NCBI GenBank assembly: GCA_017308345.1
Contig: JAFKFE010000537.1
Coordinates: 1 to 9,438 of the forward strand
DNA: 9,438 nt
Reading direction: 5' to 3'
From: Alphaproteobacteria bacterium
Lineage (GTDB): Bacteria > Pseudomonadota > Alphaproteobacteria > Rhizobiales > Rhizobiaceae
Shown here: positions 1 to 6,513 of the stretch, in pieces
Layout of the letters: each line of letters begins with the position of its first letter
How positions within the stretch are numbered: position 1 is the stretch's first letter
Notes under the pieces: model-generated
The model's database searches: none
What the model saw: the letters and a program-made list of their open reading frames with translations, nothing else
What the model was told of the DNA's origin: nothing
Translations under genes and position numbers: made by a program

Positions 1-22
1 AGCGACAATTGAAGGCACCCCT

Positions 23-78
23 AAAGCGCGTCGCACTGAACCGGATTCAGCCGACGCGCTTTTAAGTTTTGTTTTTTG
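23..78 (+). terminator. Hairpin with T-rich tail, probable rho-independent terminator
   Basis: An 11-bp perfect inverted repeat, AAAGCGCGTCG (23-33) and CGACGCGCTTT (52-62), encloses a nested 5-bp stem CTGAA (36-40)/TTCAG (46-50) around the loop CCGGA. On the plus strand it is followed by a T-rich stretch (60-77), the layout of an intrinsic terminator for a rightward gene lying off the left edge. On the minus strand only TTTA follows the stem, so it would be a weaker terminator for ribF. I recall hairpins of the AAAGCGCGTCG type as common in rhizobial intergenic regions, often next to the repeat at 79-125, so this may be half of a composite repeat as well as a terminator. Confidence 0.65.
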
Positions 79-125
79 TGCATGTCGTTGCCCCGGAACC
101 GCTGCACACTTCTGGGCGACATGCA
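79..125. repeat. 47-bp palindromic intergenic repeat, copy 1
   Basis: The element begins TGCATGTCG (79-87) and ends CGACATGCA (117-125), a perfect 9-bp terminal inverted repeat. An inner CCC/GGG pairing lies beside it. The interior reads CCGCTGCACACTTCTGGG. A second, diverged copy lies at 8695-8742 and keeps GCTGCAC and an exact GGGCGACATGCA end. The ribF stop codon (128-126, minus strand) starts at the next base. From memory, this resembles a high-copy palindromic repeat of Mesorhizobium and relatives. It could act as an mRNA 3'-end stabiliser or terminator, but no function is shown by the sequence. Confidence 0.75.
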
Positions 126-1109
126 TTAGAAAGCGATCGCGGCGTCCAGTTGCGACAGCGGGCGCACGCCCGCCAGCAGCGCCCTCGCCTCGGCCTCGTC
201 CTTTTTCATCTGCGCCACCAGCGCGTCGAGGCCGTCGAATTTGAGCTCCGGGCGCAGGAAGGCGAAGAACGACACCTCGCAGGTCTCGCCATAGAGATCG
301 CCGGAGAAATCAAAGACGTAGGTTTCGAGCAGCGGCGCGCCATCGTCGTCGACGGTCGGGCGGCGGCCGAAACTGGCGACGCCGTCATGAAGCGTGCCGT
401 CGGCGCGGCGGAAGCGGACGGCGTAAATCCCCTCCTTCAAGGCGGCTTCCGGCGAAAGCCGCATGTTGGCGGTCGGGAAACCGAGCGTGCGGCCAAGCTG
501 CTGGCCGCCGATCACCTCAGCCTCCACGGTGAAGCGGTAGCCGAGCAAACCGTCGGCCTCCTCCACCAGGCCATCGGCAAGCAGTCCGCGGATGCGGCTC
601 GACGAGACCACTTCGGCGCCTTCGTCGCGAAAAGCGTCGACCAGCGTCACGCCGAAGCCATGCCGTTCTCCCGCCGCCATCAGAAAGGCCGGGCCGCCCT
701 GGCGGTCCTTGCCGAAATGAAAGTCGAAGCCGGTGACGGCGTGGTGGATACCGAGATTCTTCTCCAGCACATCGGTCACGAAAGCCTGGGCGGAGAGCGA
801 AGCGAAATTGCGCGTGAACGGCTGTTCCACCAAGGCGGCAAAGCCAAGTCCGGCGAGCAGCCGCGCCTTCATCGGCGGCGGCGTCAGCACGAAGAGCGGC
901 ACTTCCGGCCGGAACACCTTGCGCGGATGCGGCTCGAATGTGAGCACCAAAGCGGGCACGCCATTGCGCCGGGCCTCCGCCAGCGCGCGCTCCAGCACAG
1001 ACTGGTGGCCGCGATGGACGCCGTCGAAATTACCGATCGCCACGACGCCGCCGCGCAGATGCGCCGGCAGCGGCGCGGCCGTGGAAAGACGTTCGAAGGC
1101 TTGCGTCAT
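126..1109 (-). CDS. ribF: Bifunctional riboflavin kinase / FAD synthetase
   Basis: This cytoplasmic enzyme phosphorylates riboflavin to FMN and then adenylylates FMN to FAD. The 327 residues match the usual length of about 310-330. The N-terminal FAD synthetase half shows GNFDGVHRGHQ (26-36) with the nucleotidyltransferase HxGH signature H32-R-G-H35, FEPHP (58-62), and SSSRIR (169-174). The C-terminal riboflavin kinase half shows GRTLGFPTAN (206-215) and LLETYVFDF, whose E262 is the likely catalytic acid. The gene lies 32 bp downstream of the HAD hydrolase gene on the same strand, which suggests co-transcription. The start has only a weak GGGCG upstream, so translational coupling is possible. 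I saw no FMN-riboswitch-like structure. The stop codon touches the repeat at 79-125. Confidence 0.96.
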   Translation of the reverse strand: MTQAFERLSTAAPLPAHLRGGVVAIGNFDGVHRGHQSVLERALAEARRNGVPALVLTFEPHPRKVFRPEVPLFVLTPPPMKARLLAGLGFAALVEQPFTRNFASLSAQAFVTDVLEKNLGIHHAVTGFDFHFGKDRQGGPAFLMAAGERHGFGVTLVDAFRDEGAEVVSSSRIRGLLADGLVEEADGLLGYRFTVEAEVIGGQQLGRTLGFPTANMRLSPEAALKEGIYAVRFRRADGTLHDGVASFGRRPTVDDDGAPLLETYVFDFSGDLYGETCEVSFFAFLRPELKFDGLDALVAQMKKDEAEARALLAGVRPLSQLDAAIAF

Positions 1110-1141
1110 GTCGAGGCGCCCGTCATGGCCAGACTATCAAC

Positions 1142-2002
1142 CTATTGCAGACGCGGAATGACGGCGACCGGCCGGTAGCCGTGCTTTTCGAGAAAGCCCG
1201 CCAGCCTTGCGGGGTCGGGCCGCAGCGGATCGCCATAGTCGCGGGCATGGATGCCGCCAGAGACATAGACCACGTCAAAGCCGTTGTCGGCCGCGCCCTT
1301 GACGTCGGTCATCATGCCGTCGCCGATGGCGAGAACCTCGCTTCGCTCGACGGCACGGCCGAGCAATCCGGCGACCTCCTTCATGGCGACATGGTAGATC
1401 GGCGCGAAAGGCTTGCCGGCAATCAGCGTGCGGCCGCCCAGTTGCGCGTAATCCCGCGCGAGCGCGCCGGCACACCAGATGGTGCGCTCGCCGCGTTCCA
1501 CCAGGATGTCCGGATTGGCGCAAATGAACGGCAGATTGCGGGCACGCAGCCGCCGCAGCAGTTCGGCATAGTCGGCGGGCTTCTCGACCTCGTCGTCATA
1601 GAGACCGGTGCAGACGACGCCCGAGGCCTCGAATTCCTCGACGAGATCGACGTCGAGCCCGTCATAGAGCGTGAAATCGCGCTCCGGGCCGATATGGAAG
1701 ATCTTCCTCGGACCATCGGCGATCAGGTCGCGCGTCACGTCGCCGGAGGTGACGACCCGGTCGCAGACATCGGCGGGAACGCCGATGACCTTCATCTGGG
1801 CAACGACGTCGGCGCTACGGCGCGGCGAATTGGTGATCAGCACGACCGGCACATTGGACGCGCGCGCCCGGGCAAGCGCGGCGGCGGCCGCTGGAAAATG
1901 CCATTCGCCATTGTGCACGACGCCCCACACGTCGCACAAAATGGCGGCGTAGCGCCCCGCAAGATCGTCGAGCGAAGCGATGATGTCAGGCGAATCCGCC
2001 AT
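1142..2002 (-). CDS. TIGR01459-type HAD-superfamily class IIA hydrolase
   Basis: This is a predicted cytoplasmic HAD phosphatase-like protein of 286 aa, related to the NagD/class IIA branch. Motif I is CDVWGVVHNG, with nucleophile D24. The usual second aspartate (DxD) is replaced by W26, which I recall as typical of TIGR01459 proteins. Motif II is LITNSPR (55-61), motif III lysine is K197 in AGKPFAPIY, and motif IV is GDGMMTDVKGA with D228 and D233. A C2-type cap lies between motifs II and III. The substrate is unknown. The tight link to ribF makes a flavin-phosphate or related nucleotide substrate tempting, but that is inference only. The ATG at 2002 is preceded by AGGA about 8 bases upstream. 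It is probably the first gene of the HAD-ribF transcript. Confidence 0.9.
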   Translation of the reverse strand: MADSPDIIASLDDLAGRYAAILCDVWGVVHNGEWHFPAAAAALARARASNVPVVLITNSPRRSADVVAQMKVIGVPADVCDRVVTSGDVTRDLIADGPRKIFHIGPERDFTLYDGLDVDLVEEFEASGVVCTGLYDDEVEKPADYAELLRRLRARNLPFICANPDILVERGERTIWCAGALARDYAQLGGRTLIAGKPFAPIYHVAMKEVAGLLGRAVERSEVLAIGDGMMTDVKGAADNGFDVVYVSGGIHARDYGDPLRPDPARLAGFLEKHGYRPVAVIPRLQ

Positions 2003-2179
2003 GCCGTGTTCCTGATCCTGATCCCTGGCAAGGCCGCGACAGACGGTTCAGCCGCAGCCGGTTCCGCATAACGGAAGCGTTTCATCCTGTCACGAGCTTT
2101 CCCGATCGCCGCGCATCGACCCGCGACATCGTCCCCGCAAATCGCAAGGTTAACGCCCGGTCAAGAAGATGGCGTGTTC

Positions 2180-2209
2180 TTGATAGTTTCGCGCAAGCTG
2201 AAATTTAAC
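2180..2209 (+). promoter_or_regulatory. Weak candidate promoter for first VWA/Tad-like gene
   Basis: TTGATA (2180-2185) resembles a -35 box and TTTAAC (2204-2209) is a poor -10 candidate, with an 18-base spacer. It would place the transcript start just before the GACCATGGT repeats, putting them in the leader. It is offered only because a promoter is expected in this divergent intergenic region (2003-2285); the match to consensus is modest. Confidence 0.2.
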
Positions 2210-2216
2210 GATTTAT

Positions 2217-2249
2217 GACCATGGTAGCACGGTCAACTACGACCATGGT
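2217..2249. promoter_or_regulatory. Two GACCATGGT repeats, possible operator or leader hairpin
   Basis: GACCATGGT occurs at 2217-2225 and again at 2241-2249, 24 bp apart, a little over two helical turns. Each copy contains the perfect 8-bp palindrome ACCATGGT, so each could be a dimer-binding site. The segment can also fold: ACCATGGTAG (2218-2227) pairs with CTACGACCATGGT (2237-2249) with a GA bulge. The block lies 36 bp before the first VWA/Tad-like gene. No regulator is identified. The arrangement is directly visible; its role is inference. Confidence 0.4.
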
Positions 2250-2285
2250 TGTATCTCAACATGGATCCTTGGCGGGGGTAACGCA

Positions 2286-4253
2286 ATGATCCGCGATTTT
2301 CTTCACGACAGACGGGGCAACTATGCCCTGATGACGGTCATCACGATGATACCGCTGATGGGCGGCGTGGCGTTGGCGGTCGACTACACCGAGTTGGTCA
2401 GGCAGAAGCAGGAGACGCTGAGCGCGTTGGACGCCGCGGGCATCGCGACGGCGCAGCAGATCGTCTCCGGCGCAAGTGACGATGCCGTAAAGGTATACGC
2501 CAAGGATTTCTTCGAAGCCAATCTCAGGCATGTCCTTCCCGCCAACACGACCCTGACGGTCACCCTGCCGAACAACAATACCGGTGGCGGTACGCTGAAA
2601 ATGGTGGCAACGCTCAAATATCATCCCTATTTCCTTCCGGCAGCCGCCATGCTGCTTGGCAAGACCGTCGGCGCGACCGACGTCAACGTCGTCGCGACAT
2701 CCGAAGTCCGGCTGAAGGACACGCTCGAAGTCGCACTGGTGCTCGACAATTCCGGCTCGATGTCAACTCTCGGCTCCGGGACCGGCCAGAAACGTATCGA
2801 TCTGCTGAAGAACGCGGCCAAGCAACTGGTCGACACGCTGGCCGCGCAGGCCCAGCAGATGAAACAGGTCAGCAAACCAGTGCAGTTTTCGCTGGTTCCT
2901 TTCTCGGCCTCGGTCAATATCGGCCCGACGCATGATACGGACGATTGGATGGACCAGAACGGCATCTCGCCGATCCACCATGAAGATTTCGATTGGTCGA
3001 CGATGACCTCCGCCAACGACCCGAACAAATACGCGCAGAAGGTCAACGGCATATGGTACAAGCGCGGTGACGGCTGGGGAGACACCAAGGATCAGCCGCT
3101 CACCCGTTTCAGCCTCTATTCCGACATGACGGTGGAGTCCGACCGCGAAACGGTGCAGCCTCCGAAGCAGTATGTCTGCGACGTGACCAAGAAAGACGGC
3201 ACCTGCAGTAAAGGCCATTGGGTCACCCCGTCCCCGACATATGTCTACACCACGAGCCGCTATGCGAGTTGGCAGGGATGCGTGGAGGCCAGGCCATATC
3301 CATACAACAACGACGACACGACGCCGACGACCTCCAATCCAGCTACGCTTTTCGTGCCGATGTTCGCACCCGACGAGGCCGGTACATTATGGCGCGACTT
3401 CAATCGCGACGGCGTCAATGACGTCAGCAGCGCAAGCTATGGTTACAGCAACAACTGGTGGGCAGACTGGCCGTACTCGTCCAACCCGACGGCGACGCAG
3501 CGCCAGTCCGACATGCGCAAATACTTTCTGGTGAAGCCCTACGGCTCGGCTTCGGCGAGCGCCGGTGACGGTCCGAATGCGGCCTGCACGACCAGTCCGA
3601 TCACCCCGCTCAAGGATGTCACGGTGGCGGCAGAAAAGCAGGATCTGGAAGACGCCATCGACGACATGGCACCGACCGGCAACACCAACGTGCCGGAAGG
3701 TCTGGCCTGGGGCTGGCGAACCGTGTCCAGCAATGAGCCCTTCACCGAGGGGCGACCTAATACAGAAAAGGGTAACGACAAGGTCGTTATCGTCCTGACC
3801 GATGGCGCCAATACCTATAGCGCTGTCAGCGACGCCAGCTATGCCAACAACCGGTCCACGTACGCAGCTTACGGATATACCGGGCTGACCTACCCCGGCT
3901 CAGGCAGCGTCACGCGCCTGTTCATGAACACGAGCAGTGCCGTTCCAAAGACCACCTATACAGACAGCAACTATACGGCAGCACTTGACGAGAACATGCA
4001 AACGCTTTGCGCCAACGCCAAAGCTGCCGGGGTCATAGTGATGACCGTCTCGCTCGATCTGGTCGACACCAAGACCGACGAAAAGAAGGCCATGGCCGCG
4101 CTCAAGGCCTGTGCATCGGACTCGCGCTTCCGCAAGGATCCAACCGACCCGAGCAAGCCGGCGAAGCTGTTCTGGAATTCGACCGGCGCGACGCTGTCGG
4201 ACGACTTCAAGGCGATCGGCAACGAATTGTCGAACCTGCGCATCGTCAGCTGA
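2286..4253 (+). CDS. TadE/TadG-like protein with von Willebrand A domain, paralogue 1
   Basis: A 655-aa predicted envelope or secreted protein. The N-terminus (DRRGNYAL at 8-15, then a hydrophobic helix to about 33, ending AVDYTE) is the Tad-pilus TadE/TadG-like pseudopilin or membrane-anchor segment. A VWA domain begins near residue 145. Its MIDAS site is complete: D154-x-S156-x-S158, T467 in GNTNVPEG, and D506 in VLTDG. About 230 residues (roughly 212-440) are inserted inside the VWA fold. They contain ASWQGCVEARPYPYN and FVPMFAPDE, plus cysteines 298, 307, 332 and 434. The insertion also has DFNRDGVND (371-379), an EF-hand/dockerin-like calcium loop. GGGGG lies 7 bases before the ATG. The next gene is a close paralogue. 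No pilus ATPase, secretin or prepilin peptidase is present here, so a surface adhesion role is only a guess. Confidence 0.88.
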   Translation: MIRDFLHDRRGNYALMTVITMIPLMGGVALAVDYTELVRQKQETLSALDAAGIATAQQIVSGASDDAVKVYAKDFFEANLRHVLPANTTLTVTLPNNNTGGGTLKMVATLKYHPYFLPAAAMLLGKTVGATDVNVVATSEVRLKDTLEVALVLDNSGSMSTLGSGTGQKRIDLLKNAAKQLVDTLAAQAQQMKQVSKPVQFSLVPFSASVNIGPTHDTDDWMDQNGISPIHHEDFDWSTMTSANDPNKYAQKVNGIWYKRGDGWGDTKDQPLTRFSLYSDMTVESDRETVQPPKQYVCDVTKKDGTCSKGHWVTPSPTYVYTTSRYASWQGCVEARPYPYNNDDTTPTTSNPATLFVPMFAPDEAGTLWRDFNRDGVNDVSSASYGYSNNWWADWPYSSNPTATQRQSDMRKYFLVKPYGSASASAGDGPNAACTTSPITPLKDVTVAAEKQDLEDAIDDMAPTGNTNVPEGLAWGWRTVSSNEPFTEGRPNTEKGNDKVVIVLTDGANTYSAVSDASYANNRSTYAAYGYTGLTYPGSGSVTRLFMNTSSAVPKTTYTDSNYTAALDENMQTLCANAKAAGVIVMTVSLDLVDTKTDEKKAMAALKACASDSRFRKDPTDPSKPAKLFWNSTGATLSDDFKAIGNELSNLRIVS

Positions 4254-4276
4254 GGAGCGCGACAAACGATCGACGG

Positions 4277-4300
4277 CGCCCGCTGCCAGGCGGGCGTTTT
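4277..4300 (+). terminator. Rho-independent terminator after paralogue 1
   Basis: CGCCCGC (4277-4283) and GCGGGCG (4290-4296) form a 7-bp all-GC stem with a 6-base loop, followed directly by TTTT (4297-4300). It lies 23 bp after the stop codon. It implies that the two paralogues are mainly separate transcripts, with read-through possible. Confidence 0.8.
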
Positions 4301-4451
4301 CCATCATGCGGCATGCCCCGGCCCGTTGGTTTGGTTAGCGTCTGGTGAAGCTGCCGTTAAGCAATCGAGCGGTTTGCCAAACCGGTCCTTCAGCGTTTTG
4401 TGGAAGTGTGGCCCCACAGAGAATCCGCCGGCGGGGGGCCGCTCGATAAAC

Positions 4452-6425
4452 ATGCGCAAATTCTGGCATCAATTCTGCCCTGACCGCCGCGGCAACTATG
4501 CCCTCGTGATGGCAATCGCCATGGTGCCGCTGATGGGAGCGGTGGCGCTGGCGGTCGATTTCAGCGAGCTCAACCGCCAGAAGCAGATGGTGCTGAACGC
4601 GCTCGACGCCGCCAATTTCGCCGCCGCCCGGCGGCTTGCCGAAGGCGCCACGGACGACCAGATCAGAGCCTACGCGGTCGACTTCTTCAACGCCAACCTC
4701 AACAATATCGACCCCGCAGACGTGACGCTCGACATCACGCTGCCGACCAACCAGGCCGGCGGCGGCTTGCTCACCATGAACGCCACGCTGAACTACCATC
4801 CCTATTTCTATCCATCGTCGGCGCTGCTCGTCGGCACATCCGAAGTCGACGCGAAGATACCGATCAAGCTCGACATGGACTCCCAGGTGCGGCTGAAGAA
4901 CACGCTGGAAGTGGCGATGGTGCTCGACAATTCGGGATCCATGGCGACGCCCGGCACCGGCTCGGGACAGAAGCGCATCGACCTGCTCAAACAGGCCGCC
5001 AAGCAGCTTGTCGACACGCTGGCTGAGCAGGCGGCGCAGATCAAGCAGATCGACAAGCCGGTCCAGTTCAGCCTCGTGCCGTTCGCGGCCTCCGTCAATG
5101 TCGGGCCGGACAACGACAACGCCCCCTGGATGGACGTCTATGGGCTGTCGCCGATCGCCAATGAGAATTTCGACTGGTCGACGCTCAACGCCTCCGACAA
5201 GTACGCCCAGAAGATCAACGGCATCTGGTACAAGAAGGGCACCGGCTGGGGCACCGAGGAAGACGAGGTGCTGAGCCGCTTCGAGCTCTATCAGGATATG
5301 AAGGTGGTGACGAGCCACGAGCGCATCGCCGGCAGCGCGCGCACCGTCTGCGACGCCTATCGCTCCAACCATACCTGCAAGAGCAGCCATACCGAATACG
5401 ACTACAACGACACCTACGGCCCATTCGCCAGTTGGCAGGGTTGCGTCGAGGTTCGCCCCTATCCCTACAATGTCGACGATACCCCTGCCTCAGGCGGCCC
5501 GAACAACACCGGCATCGGCGTCGGCGATCCGGCAACCATGTTCGTGCCGATGTTCGCCCCGGACGAGCCCGGCAATCACTGGAAGATCACGCAAGACCCG
5601 AACGAGCCGAGCCCGGTGACCTACGGCGCCGCCAACAGCTGGTGGAACGACGATCCGTCGAGCACCACCGGCAAGACCAGGCAGTCGAACATGGCCAAGT
5701 ATTTCCAGCCCCGGCCGATCGATGCTCCCCAGCTCAGCTCGGGCGCCGTGCCCAAGTACAGCTGCACCACCACGCCGATCACGCCGCTCACCGACGTCAC
5801 AAACGCGGACGGGCTTGCGACCATCAAGGCGGCGATCGACCTGATGCAGCCCAATGGCAACACCAACGTGCCCGAAGGCATGGCCTGGGGCTGGCGCACC
5901 GTGTCGAGCGCCGCGCCCTTTACCGAAGGGCGGCCGGAAACCGAGCGCGGCAACGACAAGGTCGTCATCGTGCTCACCGACGGCGAGAACACCTATTCGA
6001 CTGTCAATTCCGACCCGGCCGGCAACAAGTCGACCTATGCCGCCTATGGCTATACCGGCGTCGGCTATAACGGCACTTCGGTCACCCGCCTGTTCGGCGG
6101 CACGTCGAGCGCGATCGGCCAGTTCAACTATTCGTCGAGCAACTATACCGCGGCGATGAACGAGCAGATGGCGAAGCTGTGCGACAACGCCAAGGCCGGC
6201 AATATCATGGTGATGACGGTGGCGCTCGACATGTCCTCGACCAGCTCGAGCGACCAGAAGGCGATGGCCGCGCTCAAGACCTGCTCTTCCGACTCCCGTT
6301 TCCGCAAGGATCCGACCGATCCCAGCAAGCCGGCCAAGTTGTTCTGGAACGCGACGGGCGCCACGCTGTCGGACAATTTCAAGGAAATCGCCAACGAGTT
6401 GTCGAACCTGCGGGTCGTCGGGTAA
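4452..6425 (+). CDS. TadE/TadG-like protein with von Willebrand A domain, paralogue 2
   Basis: A 657-aa protein colinear with the gene upstream. The frame is open from an ATG at 4326, but similarity to paralogue 1 starts only at MRKFWHQFCPDRRGNYAL, so I place the start at 4452. The ribosome site is poor: GGGGGG at 4433-4438, 13 bases away. A hydrophobic helix (about 16-36) is followed by a VWA domain with MIDAS D159-x-S161-x-S163, T471 and D510. The in-domain insertion keeps cysteines 300, 309, 331 and 438, and C577 and C611 match the C-terminal pair of paralogue 1. It adds C9 near the N-terminus and lacks the DxNxDGxxD loop. The ending SDSRFRKDPTDPSKPAKLFW (614-633) is identical to paralogue 1. 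Codons favour G/C endings more consistently than in paralogue 1. It is probably envelope-anchored and metal-binding, with unknown ligand. Confidence 0.88.
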   Translation: MRKFWHQFCPDRRGNYALVMAIAMVPLMGAVALAVDFSELNRQKQMVLNALDAANFAAARRLAEGATDDQIRAYAVDFFNANLNNIDPADVTLDITLPTNQAGGGLLTMNATLNYHPYFYPSSALLVGTSEVDAKIPIKLDMDSQVRLKNTLEVAMVLDNSGSMATPGTGSGQKRIDLLKQAAKQLVDTLAEQAAQIKQIDKPVQFSLVPFAASVNVGPDNDNAPWMDVYGLSPIANENFDWSTLNASDKYAQKINGIWYKKGTGWGTEEDEVLSRFELYQDMKVVTSHERIAGSARTVCDAYRSNHTCKSSHTEYDYNDTYGPFASWQGCVEVRPYPYNVDDTPASGGPNNTGIGVGDPATMFVPMFAPDEPGNHWKITQDPNEPSPVTYGAANSWWNDDPSSTTGKTRQSNMAKYFQPRPIDAPQLSSGAVPKYSCTTTPITPLTDVTNADGLATIKAAIDLMQPNGNTNVPEGMAWGWRTVSSAAPFTEGRPETERGNDKVVIVLTDGENTYSTVNSDPAGNKSTYAAYGYTGVGYNGTSVTRLFGGTSSAIGQFNYSSSNYTAAMNEQMAKLCDNAKAGNIMVMTVALDMSSTSSSDQKAMAALKTCSSDSRFRKDPTDPSKPAKLFWNATGATLSDNFKEIANELSNLRVVG

Positions 6426-6451
6426 GGCACGGCTGGAGCAACGAACGGCGG

Positions 6452-6472
6452 CGGCAAGGCCTTGCCCGTTTT
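6452..6472 (+). terminator. Probable rho-independent terminator after paralogue 2
   Basis: GGCAAGGCCTTGCC (6453-6466) is a perfect palindrome that can form a 5-bp stem with a GGCC loop. It is extendable by C6452-G6468 with one bulged C and is followed by TTTT (6469-6472). It is weaker than the terminator after paralogue 1 but sits at an equivalent distance from the stop. The flanks share a GGAGC...CGGCG...CGTTTTC pattern, so it may be part of the same duplicated unit. Confidence 0.55.
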
Positions 6473-6507
6473 CGCGAAGCAGCGCACATCTTGGCCACTT
6501 CGCGGAG
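6473..6507 (+). promoter_or_regulatory. Inverted repeat reaching the lysE-type ribosome binding site
   Basis: CGCGAAG (6473-6479) is complementary to CTTCGCG (6498-6504), with 18 bases between. The right arm shares its last base with the Shine-Dalgarno-like GGAG (6504-6507), which lies 6 bases before the ATG at 6514. The GGAG supports the chosen start. A folded leader could limit ribosome access, but a 7-bp stem can arise by chance in GC-rich DNA. Confidence 0.35.
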
Positions 6508-6513
6508 ACCCCG

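Noticed and set aside
1108..1128. Six-codon ORF overlapping the ribF start as ATGA
   Set aside because: It is too short to judge, has no clear ribosome binding site, and such overlaps arise often by chance.
69..1178. A 369-codon plus-strand open frame opposite ribF
   Set aside because: It is antisense to a clear ribF with all family motifs. Long antisense frames are expected in GC-rich coding DNA, and its Arg/His/Ala-rich product has no recognisable domain.
2062..2096. GTGACA/TTATGC pair on the minus strand as a HAD-ribF promoter
   Set aside because: The spacing is about 16 bp but both boxes match poorly, so I do not list it as a feature.
4326..4451. 42-residue N-terminal extension of paralogue 2 from the ATG at 4326
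   Set aside because: Similarity to paralogue 1 begins exactly at the ATG at 4452, and the extension would push the membrane segment inward.
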